The notes: generated by a model from the letters alone, not told the origin. Shown: positions 17,182-26,744, counted from the first letter of the stretch. The stretch is 64,000 bases of DNA from Leptothermofonsia sp049200465 (GCF_049200465.1 NZ_CP120836.1:806001-870000); one strand, 5' to 3'. Program-made: numbers and translations.

Positions 17182-17296
17182 TAAAGCGATAGTCATTGTG
17201 GTTAAGACAGGGTGTAGGGGTGAAACCCTGGTTGGGGGCAAAGCCCCCACGCCTTCTCTAAATTCCAATGTTCTAACGCACCCGTGTAGAGCTATA
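17182..17296 (+). repeat. Family A foldback repeat
   Basis: A diverged copy begins TAAAGCGATAGTCATTGTGG and ends TGTAGAGCTATA, 115 bp. It lies in the dps upstream region, 37 bases before the dps start codon, so it may carry or displace the promoter. Confidence 0.85.
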
Positions 17297-17487
17297 AGGG
17301 CAGGGAATTCTAACAGACCAGTAATCATCGTTGAGCGACTCATTGTGGGCTGTCAACCATCAATTCTTAAACTCCTTCTGCTCTACCCTCTGCTTGTTCT
17401 TAAAGGATAGTGCTGAATCCCCATCAGAACTTGAAAGGTTCGATTTATACAAACCCTCATTACATACCGGGATTAGCAACACCACTT

Positions 17488-17751
17488 CTAAGCCAGATGC
17501 ATCTTTAGAACCGACCGAGGAGCGCGCCGAACCCGACAACGGATGGTTTCGTGTCCTAAACGGGTGCAGGCCTCGTATCGATGACAGCCGGAGAAGCCAT
17601 AGTATTCACCATCAACTTCTAAAACATCGATAGGCTCCTGGAGTCCAATCTTCCGAATCGATTCCATTAAAGCAGCGACCTTTGTCTGGTCGTTTTGCCG
17701 AAACAGGGGGCGGCGAATTTTTTGAATTGGAATGTCCTCAACCCTAACCAT
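17488..17751 (-). CDS. srxA: Sulfiredoxin
   Basis: Sulfiredoxin uses ATP to reduce over-oxidised (sulfinic) cysteine in 2-Cys peroxiredoxins. The 87-residue protein has the family hallmark FSGCHRYEA with the catalytic Cys near residue 55, a ParB-like start (VRVEDIPIQKIRRPLFRQND) and the LKKIGLQEPIDVLEV-type strand. The length matches bacterial family members. It is a monocistronic-looking gene, divergent from the SpoIID-domain gene, with about 215 bases between them. Confidence 0.92.
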   Translation of the reverse strand: MVRVEDIPIQKIRRPLFRQNDQTKVAALMESIRKIGLQEPIDVLEVDGEYYGFSGCHRYEACTRLGHETIRCRVRRAPRSVLKMHLA

Positions 17752-17965
17752 TGAACTCCTCGTATGCGTTACTCCTTAATCATACTCATTACGACTTCAT
17801 TTTGGCAAATGGATTTAATGTTCTTGATAGAATTTGCTGAAACAGGAAATTCACCAAGTTTAGGTTAAGCGTTGCTATTGAATGCGTCTATGATTCTTGA
17901 GGGGGAACTCCCGAAAAGTTCCCTTGTCCCTGGGATAGATTGCAAAACGTTTTAGACGATTAGGT

Positions 17966-19633
17966 ATGCATCGAGTGGAATTAATCTCTGTAGTCAGAGT
18001 ATGGCGGCGTTTGCCTCGTATTGGGCTGGCAGCGACACTCCTGCTAGGTGCATTTTTGGATTGTGGTAAAGCCGCCAATCGACCGGGCAAAGATGTTGAA
18101 CTCCAGGTTGGGGTTGTGCAGCGATTCGGCAGTCACCCCCTGGACAGGTTGACGCTACAGGCAAATTCCAGTGCCAGTGGAGCTACAAAGGCACCTCGTT
18201 TAACCGTTCGTTTGCAAACTGAGGGTAAACCCAAAACCTACACCAGTAGTCGCGTCGAGTTTGATATTTTGATGCAGCCACTGGCTGAACCAGTTCTGGA
18301 AGAACGGGTTGTTCTCAGTACCCACCGCAGTTTTGAAAGTGCGGAGGACAGTGCCAATCGTTGGCAGGAGAAGGGGATTCCGGTGGAAGTGGCTCAACCC
18401 CAGCGATGGCAGGTGTGGGCAAAACGGGATGTCTATCGCACTCCATTGTTACGGCGGCTGTTGCTACAAAACCTGCAATCACAAGGAATTCAAACCGCTT
18501 TTATTGACTCTAAAGTGATTGAGAAGCGGCCCCGCGCTTCACTGGTGGTAAATGGTTACCGTTTTACCCGCGATCGCGTTGATATCTCATCTAATACGGG
18601 CGTTATCCAGGTTGACCGCAAGGGGAAAGAGTCGAACCGTTATCTTTACGCGGGTAGCCTGCGGCTTCAGCCAAACGCCTATGGCACCTATACCCTAGTT
18701 AACCAGGTACCCTTAGAAACCTATTTGCGGGGAGTTGTGCCCCATGAGATTGGTACCTTTGCGGCGCAGTCGGTACTGGAGGTGCAGGCAATTCTGGCCC
18801 GCACCTATGCTCTGCGTAACTTGAGACGGTTTGCGGTGGATGACTACCAGTTGTGTGCCGATACCCAGTGTCAGGTTTACAACGGACTGAATGGAACTGC
18901 TGCTGCAACGGATCGGGCGATCGCCGCCACGAAAGGACTGGTACTTACTTATCAGAATGAGTTGGTCGATGCAGTCTACTCTTCGACTACAGGTGGGATC
19001 ACAGCCCCGTTCAACGACATCTGGCATGGGGCAGAACGCCCTTACCTAAAGGCCGTTGTTGATTCCGTCGCCCTATCGTGGGATCTGTCACGCAAAAGCC
19101 TGGCCAATGAGAAGAACTTCCGTACCTTTATTAACCAGAAGAAGGGATTTAATGAGGAAGGGCAATCCTGGTTCCGGTGGCGGGTAGAAAGTTGGCTGCC
19201 CGATTTGAATCAGCAATTGAAGCAATACCTGCTTGAACAGCGGAACCCCCTGGCCAATTTCAAAACCATTCAGCGAATGGCAGTCACACAGCGATCGCCC
19301 GCCGGACGAGTTCAGGAGTTAACTGTGACCCTGGATAACGGCACTGTGAAATTTCTGAAGGACGATGTGCTGAAGGTTTTTGAAGCTCCCAACAGCACCC
19401 TGTTTTACCTGGAACCCCTCTACAGCTCAAATCGAGCGTTGGTTGGGTATGCCTTCGTAGGGGGCGGACTGGGACATGGAGTCGGCTTGAGCCAGACCGG
19501 GTCCTACCACCTGGGTAAGCTCGGTTGGTCCAGTAATCGCATCCTCAGTTTTTACTACCCCGGCACCCGGATTCAGCCCATCAATGACAGGCTTGTGTTT
19601 TGGCGAAACCCGTCTGAGCCAGTGAACAACTAG
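17966..19633 (+). CDS. SpoIID/LytB domain protein, secreted
   Basis: SpoIID-type proteins act on peptidoglycan. Bacillus SpoIID is a lytic transglycosylase that needs denuded glycan, and many cyanobacteria keep SpoIID-domain proteins in the envelope. The 555-residue protein starts with an N-terminal hydrophobic segment (IGLAATLLLGAFLDC). The SpoIID domain spans about 240-540, with VPLETYLRGVVPHEI, QAILARTYALRN, DAVYSSTTGG and GHGVGLSQTGSYHLG. Residues 130-230 look like a SPOR-type or linker region (STHRSFESAEDSANRWQEKG). The start ATG at 17966 is the only one giving the signal-like segment. Confidence 0.9.
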   Translation: MHRVELISVVRVWRRLPRIGLAATLLLGAFLDCGKAANRPGKDVELQVGVVQRFGSHPLDRLTLQANSSASGATKAPRLTVRLQTEGKPKTYTSSRVEFDILMQPLAEPVLEERVVLSTHRSFESAEDSANRWQEKGIPVEVAQPQRWQVWAKRDVYRTPLLRRLLLQNLQSQGIQTAFIDSKVIEKRPRASLVVNGYRFTRDRVDISSNTGVIQVDRKGKESNRYLYAGSLRLQPNAYGTYTLVNQVPLETYLRGVVPHEIGTFAAQSVLEVQAILARTYALRNLRRFAVDDYQLCADTQCQVYNGLNGTAAATDRAIAATKGLVLTYQNELVDAVYSSTTGGITAPFNDIWHGAERPYLKAVVDSVALSWDLSRKSLANEKNFRTFINQKKGFNEEGQSWFRWRVESWLPDLNQQLKQYLLEQRNPLANFKTIQRMAVTQRSPAGRVQELTVTLDNGTVKFLKDDVLKVFEAPNSTLFYLEPLYSSNRALVGYAFVGGGLGHGVGLSQTGSYHLGKLGWSSNRILSFYYPGTRIQPINDRLVFWRNPSEPVNN

Positions 19634-19651
19634 TTTCGCCTGTTGTCTGTG

Positions 19652-19773
19652 TAAGCAGGTAGGTGGAATCAAATGTAGGATGGGTTAGCGATAGCGTAAC
19701 CCATGCCGGTGTTGGGTTTCGTGCCTCAACCCAACCTACACAGGTCTGATATTTAATTAGTCCCACCTACTGA
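19652..19773 (+). repeat. Family C-like repeat interrupted by another repeat
   Basis: Outer parts (TAAGCAGGTAGGTGG and AATTAGTCCCACCTACTGA) are family C ends. Between them sits TAGGATGGGTTAGCGATAGC with GTAACCCAT, and GTTGGGTTTCG with CTCAACCCAAC, a different cyanobacterial dispersed repeat with its own palindromes. One repeat appears to have landed in another. Confidence 0.55.
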
Positions 19774-19864
19774 TAGCAGTCCTGAATGATTCGTGAAATG
19801 AAAAGGCTTTGTGAAAAGGGATTTCGCCGGAATCCCTTTTCACAATCCAGATAGGATCGCTATA
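19772..19864 (-). repeat. Family E foldback repeat
   Basis: On the minus strand it begins TATAGCGATCCTATCTGG. It contains the long hairpin GTGAAAAGGGATT/AATCCCTTTTCAC and ends GCTATCA. It touches the preceding family C-like repeat and lies 50 bases before a family B copy. Confidence 0.75.
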
Positions 19865-19913
19865 TCTGTTGTAGGCATAAAACCTCCGAGGTTTGCGTAA
19901 GCTCTACATAGGA

Positions 19914-20007
19914 TATAGCGATAGCCACCAGGCTCAGGACGGGGTGCAGGGGGAAACCCCCACACCCTCTTAAAACCAATGTCCTGAGCAACCTGGCGAC
20001 GGCTATA
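19914..20007 (+). repeat. Family B foldback repeat (short form)
   Basis: TATAGCGATAGCCACCAGGC leads, GGCGACGGCTATA closes. The core is about 25 bp shorter than in other B copies. It ends 27 bases before the aldo/keto reductase start. The preceding AAAACCTCCGAGGTTTGCG (19879-19897) is shared with 39474 and onward. Confidence 0.85.
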
Positions 20008-20034
20008 AATGCAGGTCACTTTTCGGTTAATACC

Positions 20035-21071
20035 ATGCAATATCGGCAACTGGGTGATAGTAGCCTTCAAATCTCTGAAATTGGTCTGGGTACGATGACC
20101 TTTGGGCAACAGAATACGTTAGAGGAAGCCCATCAGCAGTTAGATTACGCCCTTTATCACGGAGTCAACTTTATTGATACCGCAGAGATGTATCCAGTAC
20201 CCGCTCGTGCAGAGACGCAAGGATTAACTGAGGAAATTGTTGGCAAGTGGCTGGCACGACGACAGCGCGATCGCCTCATTCTGGCAACTAAAATTGCCGG
20301 TCCTTCCCGTCGTATGGATTGGATTCGTAATGGTCCCCAGGCGATTGATCGCCCCAACATCGAGCAGGCCGTCAATGACAGCCTCAAACGTCTGCAAACC
20401 GACTATATCGACCTGTATCAGATCCACTGGCCCGATCGCTACGTCCCTCTATTTGGGCAAACAGTGTTTGATCCAAACCAGGTCCGAGAAACAATCCCGA
20501 TTGCCGAACAACTCACAGTTTTTGCTGATTTGATTCAGGTGGGAAAAATTCGCTATTTGGGGTTGAGTAACGAAACCCCCTGGGGTGTGATGCAATTTTG
20601 CCAGATCGCTCGCCAGCTAGGACTGCCCAAAGTGGTTTCTATCCAGAACGCTTACAACCTGCTCAATCGAGTATTTGAAACGGCTCTGGCGGAAGTTTGC
20701 TATTACGAAAAGCTGGGCATGCTGGCATACAGCCCACTGGGGTTTGGCTCGTTGAGCGGTAAATATTTAAAAAAAAATCCCTAAACGGTCGGCTGGCCCT
20801 GTTTCCTGGCTTTGGGCAGCGCTACCACAAGCCAAATGTCGAACCAGCTGTAGCAGAATATGGGGCGATCGCCCGGAAATACAACCTCAGCCCCGTTGCC
20901 TTAGCCCTGGCCTTTGTCCGCCAGAGCTGGTTCGTCACGAGTACCCTGATTGGCGCAACCACTCTCGATCAGCTACAAGAAAACCTTGCCAGCGTCGAAG
21001 TGAACCTCAGCCCCGAAATTTTAGCAGAAGTAAATGCTGTGCATAGCCGCTATCCCAATCCAGCACCGTAA
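20035..21071 (+). pseudogene. Aldo/keto reductase (Tas-like), frameshifted at A9
   Basis: Residues 1-249 are a normal NADPH-dependent aldo/keto reductase start: GLGTMTFG, FIDTAEMY (catalytic Asp/Tyr), LATKIAG (Lys) and YQIHWPD (His). A stop comes at 20782 just after a run of nine A (20768-20776). In the next frame the protein continues seamlessly, GRLALFPGFGQRYHKPNVEP, then ALAFVRQSWFVTSTLIGAT and EVNAVHSRYPNPAP, to a stop at 21069. One added A restores about 345 residues, the family length. It is either a disrupted gene, a sequencing error or a case of transcriptional slippage on the A tract. Confidence 0.85.
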
Positions 21072-21111
21072 GGAGTAGATGGGTGGATGGGTGGGAGAGT
21101 GATGGAGTTGT

Positions 21112-21227
21112 TATAGCTGTCGCCAGGTTGCTCAGGACATTGGTTTTAAGGGGGGGTGTGGGCTTCCGCCTCCAGCCAGGGGTTTCCACCCCTGCACCCT
21201 GTCCTAAGCCTGGTGGCTATCGCTATA
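21112..21227 (-). repeat. Family B foldback repeat
   Basis: This is an inverted copy: plus strand starts TATAGCTGTCGCCAGGTTGC and ends GGTGGCTATCGCTATA. It is flanked on both sides by heptamer tracts (21072-21110 and 21228-21310). Confidence 0.85.
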
Positions 21228-21310
21228 GTTGTTGGAGAGGAATAAAAATGTGATGGGGTTAATGGAGTGGTGGGGTGATAGGGTGATTGCTCTTCACATC
21301 CATCACTCCA
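21228..21310. repeat. STRR heptamer tract
   Basis: Units such as GTGATGGGGTTAATGGAGTG and the complementary CATCCATCACTCCATTACC form a loose foldback. No coding sequence is visible in 21072-21464 apart from repeats. Confidence 0.6.
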
Positions 21311-21464
21311 TTACCCTCATAGGTAATTTTTTCAAAATCACCCGATCGGATTGCGGAGCGATTTCATCGAAAGCGGTAGCTAGAAGAGTCAACCAATCCA
21401 GAGGTTTGCCTCTGAAATAGCCCCAAGCCCCAGGGCTGTTCTATCCGCTTTCAAGAGTTTCATT

Positions 21465-22112
21465 ATGAAAATCAAGCTCCCTCTTCTATCTGCTCTGGCT
21501 GCCACTGCTCTTTCAATGGGTGTTGCTCTGCCATCTCTTGCCGAAACAGGCATATTATCTGGTGTGCAGCCTGGTAGTCGGATCAATGTTCGTTCACAGC
21601 CAACGACTGAATCGTACTCTCCCCACTATGGTTTGGTGGGCGATCGCATCGAAATTATTAAAGAAGCGCGTGGCCATGACGGGCGCACTTGGTACTACGT
21701 CCGGTTCCCGTCGGGTGCAGAGGGCTGGGTTCGTGGAGATTTCGTCACGGTTCCTGTCAGCTATCCTGGCTATCCAGGATACCCTGGCTATCCTGGTTCA
21801 CCTGACTATCCTGAAAATCCTGGTCACGGCAGAGAGAGAACGGTTGTTGTTTTCCAAACCAATACCTACTCTGTTAAGGTTTTCAGGCATCGAGGCCGGT
21901 TGTACATGAACGTCTACAACAAGCGCACCGATTCCCAGGAACTAAACTGGGCGCGGGCTGAAGCAGTAACTTCCGCCAGAGGAACCAACTACTACAGCGG
22001 TAACCGTCGTTATGGATACAACGTATTCCGTGGCTCCAATGGTCGCTATGTAATTGAGGTACGTTACCAGGGTCGTTTAGTGGCGCGGGAACGGGGTTAT
22101 CAGGTGTGGTAG
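21465..22112 (+). CDS. Secreted bacterial SH3-domain protein
   Basis: The protein has 215 residues. A signal peptide occupies residues 1-26 (LSALAATALSMGVALPSLAE). An SH3b domain follows at 33-92 (GSRINVRSQPTTESYSPHYG, VGDRIEIIKEA, WYYVRFPSGAEGWVRGDFV), a fold often used to bind cell wall or other proteins. Residues 98-115 contain three YPG-type turns (YPGYPGYPGYPG), and the end is a basic beta-rich region (RRYGYNVFRGSNGRYVIEVR). It is probably periplasmic or at the cell surface. Its partner is unknown. Confidence 0.85.
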   Translation: MKIKLPLLSALAATALSMGVALPSLAETGILSGVQPGSRINVRSQPTTESYSPHYGLVGDRIEIIKEARGHDGRTWYYVRFPSGAEGWVRGDFVTVPVSYPGYPGYPGYPGSPDYPENPGHGRERTVVVFQTNTYSVKVFRHRGRLYMNVYNKRTDSQELNWARAEAVTSARGTNYYSGNRRYGYNVFRGSNGRYVIEVRYQGRLVARERGYQVW

Positions 22113-22216
22113 AGGTGAGGGAGTGATGAGTGATGGAGTGATGGAGGAAAGAATCTCACCCTATCCCCCCGTTGCCCTATCACTTCCTCACCCCTTACCC
22201 CTCACCCCTCATTTCT
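22113..22216. repeat. STRR heptamer tract
   Basis: GAGTGATGAGTGATGGAGTG repeats on the left and CCTCACCCCTTACCCCTCAC repeats on the right separate two convergent genes. The two sides can pair imperfectly. Confidence 0.6.
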
Positions 22217-22224
22217 CCTGCCCC

Positions 22225-24840
22225 TCAGCTTGAGGCTCCTTTTGCCTTTGCTTCCAGGTTTTCCAGGCGACTTTTGAGTTCCTGGTTTTCCTTCTTCAAC
22301 TGGTCGAGTTCTTCGCGGAGTTGTTTGACAGCTTTATCAGTGCCCACATTTCTCTGCACGCGCTGAACAGCTTCTTCGGCAATGCGACGAACTCGTCCAT
22401 CAGGAGTTTGGTCTGCCAGGGATTGCAGGATGCCAATGGCTTTTGGCGTTTCCATCTGGCCCAGGGCATTGACTACCGAAACCTGGGTTAAAAAGAAGGA
22501 TTCCCTGGAGAATTCTGTCAGCCGATCTAGAATGCGCTCCAAGTTAACGGCGGTTTGTCCGGTGGAGACGGTACCCAGCGCCCGAATGGCCTCCAGCCGG
22601 AGTGCCTGGGGAATGCCAGGTTCGGTGTATTCCAGAATTAGGTTAAGGGCATTTTCAGAAGTTTTCATTTGGCTGAGGGCGGCGATCGCCCCCGACCGTA
22701 CCACTTCGTTCCACCCCTGGCGCTCCTTCAATACTGACTTCAGCAGTTTCAGCGTTTTTTCTTCCTTCGTTTCCACTAGATTGGAGGCGGCCAGGCTGCC
22801 CAAGGCACGGATCGCTGCTGCTTCGACGTAGTAACTGGGGTCGCCTTTCTCGGCGATCGGTTTGAGAACTTTGTAACTATCATTTGTCTTGATCGCGGCC
22901 AGCGCTTCAATCGTTGCCCGCCGGACTCTGGCATCGTCGTCTTCCAGTCCGGCCAGTAACCCTTCAAACGCCTGATCCAGCTTGATTTTGGCTAAATTCT
23001 TGACAATTTCTACTCGTACACCCCAAAAAGGCTCCTGTTGCAATACCTCTGATAGAGTTTTGACCGCTTCTAACCCACCTTTTTTGGCTAAGGCTTCGGT
23101 GGCAGAAATGCGAGACAACGGATCGGGGTCGTGCTGCAACTGGGCTTTCAGTTCGGGGACAGGATATTCCAGGGATACTGTTTTAAGGGTGTGGTTTCCG
23201 GCATCGAAGCTGATGAAGTCGGGTTTCTTCTCCAGGGGAAAGTAGAAGGATTGCTCCCGTTCGTGGATGCGGACGGTGAAGGTCTTTAGGAGCGGAGGGT
23301 TTCTTTTCTCTCCTCCTTTCTCACCGACGTAGCCAAATGCAATTGGGATCTTGAGATTAAACAACTCGCTGCGACTCCCATTTTTGTTTTCTTTTGCCTG
23401 GTTCTGGGTGACAGTTAGTTTGGCGAGATGGCTGTCCCCATCCCAACTGTAGGCAACTTTGTAGTCGGGATGTCCACCCCGAAAAACATACTGGTCAAAC
23501 AGGAAGAGCAGGTTGCGCCCGGTGGATTTTTCGATCGCCCGCAGTAGATCAACCGTCTCAACGGTTTTGTGGGCATTGTCATTAACGAAAGTGGCAATCG
23601 CTTTCAGAAATAATGCATCGCCCAGTTCTGCCCGGATCATGTGATAGACGCAGGCTCCTTTTTCGTAAAGGTGGCGATCGTAAAGTTCAATCGCCTCCCG
23701 GTAAACGTGGGTAACGATGGGGCGGCGATAGCGGGAGGCGTCTTCGTCCAGGTAGTTGCGGGCTTCATTGAGACGATAATAAGCGGCATCTTCTGGCCCG
23801 TACTCATGTTCAGTCCACATCACCTCCGAGTAGGAGGCCATGCCTTCCTTCAACCAGGCATGGGACCAGTGTTTGATCACGACCAGATCTCCAAACCACT
23901 GGTGAGCCAGTTCGTGGGCCACCAGGCTTTCGGTGCTGCGGTTGTCGAGAGCGGCCCGGTCATCAATCAGGCAGCGATCGGTGAGCAGGGTGGTGGAGGT
24001 GTTCTCCATACCGCCGAAGATGAAGTCATCCACACAAACTTGAGCGTATTTGGGGTAGGGATAGGGGTAGCCAAACTTTTCGCTGAAGAACGCAATCATG
24101 CGCGGGGTTTTACCCATGCTGAGGCGGGCTTCCTTTTCCTTGCCTTTTTCAACGTAGTAGGTGACGGGTTTGCCGTTCCATTCGTCTTGTAGTTCAGCAA
24201 AATCCCCCACGGCCAGAGTCATCAGGTAGGTGGGGTGAACTTCTTTCTGAGACCAGTGGAAGATTTTGTCGTTACCGTCTACCTCGGTTTGAATTAGTTC
24301 GCCATTGGAAATTGCGATGAATTGTTTGGGCACGCGCACCCGAATTTCGGAAGTTGCCAGTTGCCCAGGGTAGTCGAAGCAGGGGAACCAGAAGCGAGAA
24401 TCTTCATCTTCGCCTTGCGTCCAGACCTGGGTGGGCTTGTTGGGATAGTGTTTGTCGGGAGTGATGAAGTAAATGCCACGCTGAGGTTTTTCTACGCGGT
24501 AGGCGATCGCCAGTTCGAGCGGCTGACCTGCCTGGGTGGGTTGCTCCAGCCGCACATGCAGTTGCTCACCATCGTAGTCAAACGCTTGAACAGTTTCATT
24601 GATTTTGACGGATTGAATATCCAGGCTGACAGCGTCCAGGGTTAACCGATCAATATCATTTCGAATGGGGTTTAGCCGGATCTTGCAAGTCCCCTGGTAG
24701 CTCTGGTTTGGAATATCTAATGTCAAATCTAAAAAGATGTGTTCAACTTGGCCGGGGCGATCGGGGTTGTAGTGAGGTTTAGCGCCTGGCAGTTCAAAGG
24801 ATCTGCGACCATTCTCATCATCAAAATAAAACTTCGTCAT
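22225..24840 (-). CDS. M1 family aminopeptidase with HEAT repeats
   Basis: This is a zinc aminopeptidase of 871 residues. The exopeptidase motif GGMENTS precedes the zinc site HELAH (309-313) with the third ligand Glu332 (WLKEGM). The C-terminal third (about 580-840) is a series of HEAT-like helical repeats (RISATEALAKKGGLEAVKTL, DDARVRRATIEALAAI and so on). The last 30 residues form a coiled coil (LREELDQLKKENQELKSRLE). The start is set at 24840 (MTKFYFDDENGRRSFELPG). A longer frame to 24957 only translates the family A repeat. The function is probably cytosolic peptide turnover. Confidence 0.92.
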   Translation of the reverse strand: MTKFYFDDENGRRSFELPGAKPHYNPDRPGQVEHIFLDLTLDIPNQSYQGTCKIRLNPIRNDIDRLTLDAVSLDIQSVKINETVQAFDYDGEQLHVRLEQPTQAGQPLELAIAYRVEKPQRGIYFITPDKHYPNKPTQVWTQGEDEDSRFWFPCFDYPGQLATSEIRVRVPKQFIAISNGELIQTEVDGNDKIFHWSQKEVHPTYLMTLAVGDFAELQDEWNGKPVTYYVEKGKEKEARLSMGKTPRMIAFFSEKFGYPYPYPKYAQVCVDDFIFGGMENTSTTLLTDRCLIDDRAALDNRSTESLVAHELAHQWFGDLVVIKHWSHAWLKEGMASYSEVMWTEHEYGPEDAAYYRLNEARNYLDEDASRYRRPIVTHVYREAIELYDRHLYEKGACVYHMIRAELGDALFLKAIATFVNDNAHKTVETVDLLRAIEKSTGRNLLFLFDQYVFRGGHPDYKVAYSWDGDSHLAKLTVTQNQAKENKNGSRSELFNLKIPIAFGYVGEKGGEKRNPPLLKTFTVRIHEREQSFYFPLEKKPDFISFDAGNHTLKTVSLEYPVPELKAQLQHDPDPLSRISATEALAKKGGLEAVKTLSEVLQQEPFWGVRVEIVKNLAKIKLDQAFEGLLAGLEDDDARVRRATIEALAAIKTNDSYKVLKPIAEKGDPSYYVEAAAIRALGSLAASNLVETKEEKTLKLLKSVLKERQGWNEVVRSGAIAALSQMKTSENALNLILEYTEPGIPQALRLEAIRALGTVSTGQTAVNLERILDRLTEFSRESFFLTQVSVVNALGQMETPKAIGILQSLADQTPDGRVRRIAEEAVQRVQRNVGTDKAVKQLREELDQLKKENQELKSRLENLEAKAKGASS

Positions 24841-24887
24841 GGAAGAATGACCCATTAAAAAGAACCAGCAAATTTGTTCCCGGAAGA

Positions 24888-25002
24888 TATAGCGGTAGTC
24901 ATTATGGTTAGGACGGGGTGCAGGGGTAGAACCCCTGGTTGGGGGCTTCGCCCCCACTCCTTCTCTAATTCCAACGTCCTAACGTACCCGCGTAGAGCTA
25001 TA
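24888..25002 (+). repeat. Family A foldback repeat
   Basis: A full 115-bp copy (TATAGCGGTAGTC to GTAGAGCTATA) lies 47 bases upstream of the aminopeptidase start. Read on the minus strand, its interior is open and falsely extends that gene. Confidence 0.9.
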
Positions 25003-25284
25003 AAAGATACACCATTTCTCCAGGTTAGCGCTTCAGCCGGTTGGCTTAGCGATCGCCCCTCCCATTCATCCCATTCCCACGGAACGTCCCTACCTCGTTC
25101 CAACCCATACGGCTATAGCTTCTCAGGCCCATTTCCAACCCCCGACTCCCGACCTCCAACCTCAACAGGATGGATTCGACATAAACGAGAGTGGCTATTC
25201 AGCCTCACCTGCATGCAAACGCTACCCTGCCTGCGATAATAACCTTGGTCATTTTAATATCCTGTTCATTGGCTGCGTTGACTT

Positions 25285-26262
25285 ATGACTGTTTCGGCTA
25301 GCCCTGCTCCCAATCTTGCTTCCCAACTGGTAAATGGTATTTTGGCAATTAAACCGCTAGCAAACCTGGCCAAGAACCAGGCACGCCAGATGATGATTAG
25401 ACGGGCAGAAGCGATCGGAGTTTATTGGACAAGGGAGGTCGAGTCCCTCAAAGCACGAGATTGGAGTGCAGAACTGGCAGCCGTTCAAAATCCTAACCTG
25501 AAGTATCCAGACTATTACGTGACTTCCTTCCACGCTTATGAAGAAGGGAATTTGGGATGGGAGCCAGCCCTGGAAGTTGAGGTTGCTGCCCATGCCGTTC
25601 ATGCTCGCATCTGGCGAGATGCGGGAGCTCAGGGGGATGCTCGCCTGCGCCAGAGTTACCACGATATTCTCAAAGTACAACTGCCAGAAGCTCCAAAAGA
25701 TATTGTCGATCTGGGTTGTAGCGTTGGCATGAGTACGTTTGCCATGCAGGCAGCCTATCCCAATGCCAGCATCACTGGAATTGATTTGTCGCCTTACTTC
25801 CTGGCAGTGGCCCATTACCGCACCCGGAATCGGGAGCAGGGTAAAGGCTACGGTATCCAGGAACGGTTTCTCCCCCTTCCTGCCGCTTCTCTCCCCACTC
25901 CGCGCTGGTTACATGCCCCGGCTGAAGCAACAGGGCTTCCAGATGCCTCCTTTGATCTGGTTTCGGCGTTTCTCATCTTCCATGAGTTACCTCAACAGGC
26001 AGCCATTGCCATTCTCAAAGAGGCACGCCGTATTTTGCGCCCCGGTGGTCATTTTGCCCTGATGGACATGAATCCCAGCTCTGAAGTGTATGCCAGGATG
26101 CCGCCCTACATTCTGACTCTGCTGAAGAGTACAGAACCCTATCTGGACGAGTACTTTGCGCTGGATTTGGAGCAGGCATTGGTGGATGCTGGCTTTGAGC
26201 AACCAATTGTTACCAACAATAGTCCCCGTCATCGGACGGTTGTTGCCGCTGTTAGTTGTTAG
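25285..26262 (+). CDS. SAM-dependent class I methyltransferase
   Basis: The product has 325 residues. A Rossmann methyltransferase domain starts near residue 135 with motif I VDLGCSVGMSTFAMQ, followed by SITGIDLSPYFLAVA (acidic end of strand 2), DASFDLVSAFLIFHEL and RRILRPGGHFALMDMN. The N-terminal 130 residues are helical (LVNGILAIKPLANLAKNQAR) and not recognised. The substrate is unknown, and the domain is of the UbiE/COQ5-like small-molecule type. No operon partner is obvious. A 280-base upstream gap holds repeat material. Confidence 0.88.
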   Translation: MTVSASPAPNLASQLVNGILAIKPLANLAKNQARQMMIRRAEAIGVYWTREVESLKARDWSAELAAVQNPNLKYPDYYVTSFHAYEEGNLGWEPALEVEVAAHAVHARIWRDAGAQGDARLRQSYHDILKVQLPEAPKDIVDLGCSVGMSTFAMQAAYPNASITGIDLSPYFLAVAHYRTRNREQGKGYGIQERFLPLPAASLPTPRWLHAPAEATGLPDASFDLVSAFLIFHELPQQAAIAILKEARRILRPGGHFALMDMNPSSEVYARMPPYILTLLKSTEPYLDEYFALDLEQALVDAGFEQPIVTNNSPRHRTVVAAVSC

Positions 26263-26355
26263 AGAGGGGTGAGGGGTAAGGGGTGAGGAGGTGATCGGGT
26301 AACGGGAGGATGGGGTCCATCACTCCATCCCTCATTCACTCATCCACCCTTTTCC
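26263..26355. repeat. STRR heptamer tract
   Basis: GAGGGGTGAGGGGTAAGGGG on the left is mirrored by C-rich CATCCCTCATTCACTCATCC on the right, between two convergent genes. Confidence 0.6.
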
Positions 26356-26357
26356 CC

Positions 26358-26744
26358 TTAGCAAATCAGGAATGACTGGAAGGAAAAGTGCGATCGCAAT
26401 ACCTCCAAAATCAACCGTTCTGCATACTCTTCCAGTTCTGTCATAAATAACCCTTCACCATAGCTTGTCCCTGAGTAGAGCCAGGTTCCCCGCAGGGTGA
26501 TCTCGACAAATTCGCCGTCAACCGGATAAGGAGAGGTCAGGTTTTCCTCAAATCGGGCAATAGTTGTCAATCGGTCCAAAAGCAGTAGGTTCGCAGGCAA
26601 CAGAAAGGAAGCAGTTCCGGGTTCTGCTATCAGGCGATCGCCCAATCGCATCGCTAAAACAAATCGTAGTGAAATCAATTCCTCCAGAGGTTGGTTCAAG
26701 TACTCCAGATGTATTCCCGAATCGGTGTAGGTAAATTTCAGCAT
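26358..26744 (-). CDS. Conserved hypothetical protein
   Basis: The product is a 128-residue soluble protein without recognised domain. It shows alternating hydrophobic strands (LKFTYTDSGIHLEYLNQPLE, LISLRFVLAMRLGDRLI, VEITLRGTWLYSG) and a C-terminal helix with a YAERLILEVL pattern. There is no signal peptide. The start ATG at 26744 is the first in frame. Base composition is like its neighbours, so it is probably a native cyanobacterial gene. Confidence 0.7.
   Translation of the reverse strand: MLKFTYTDSGIHLEYLNQPLEELISLRFVLAMRLGDRLIAEPGTASFLLPANLLLLDRLTTIARFEENLTSPYPVDGEFVEITLRGTWLYSGTSYGEGLFMTELEEYAERLILEVLRSHFSFQSFLIC

Noticed and set aside
24841..24957. N-terminal extension of the aminopeptidase frame (starting MGAKPPTRGSTPAP)
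   Set aside because: It is the translation of a family A repeat. The same peptide appears at 28749 from another copy. The natural start is 24840.
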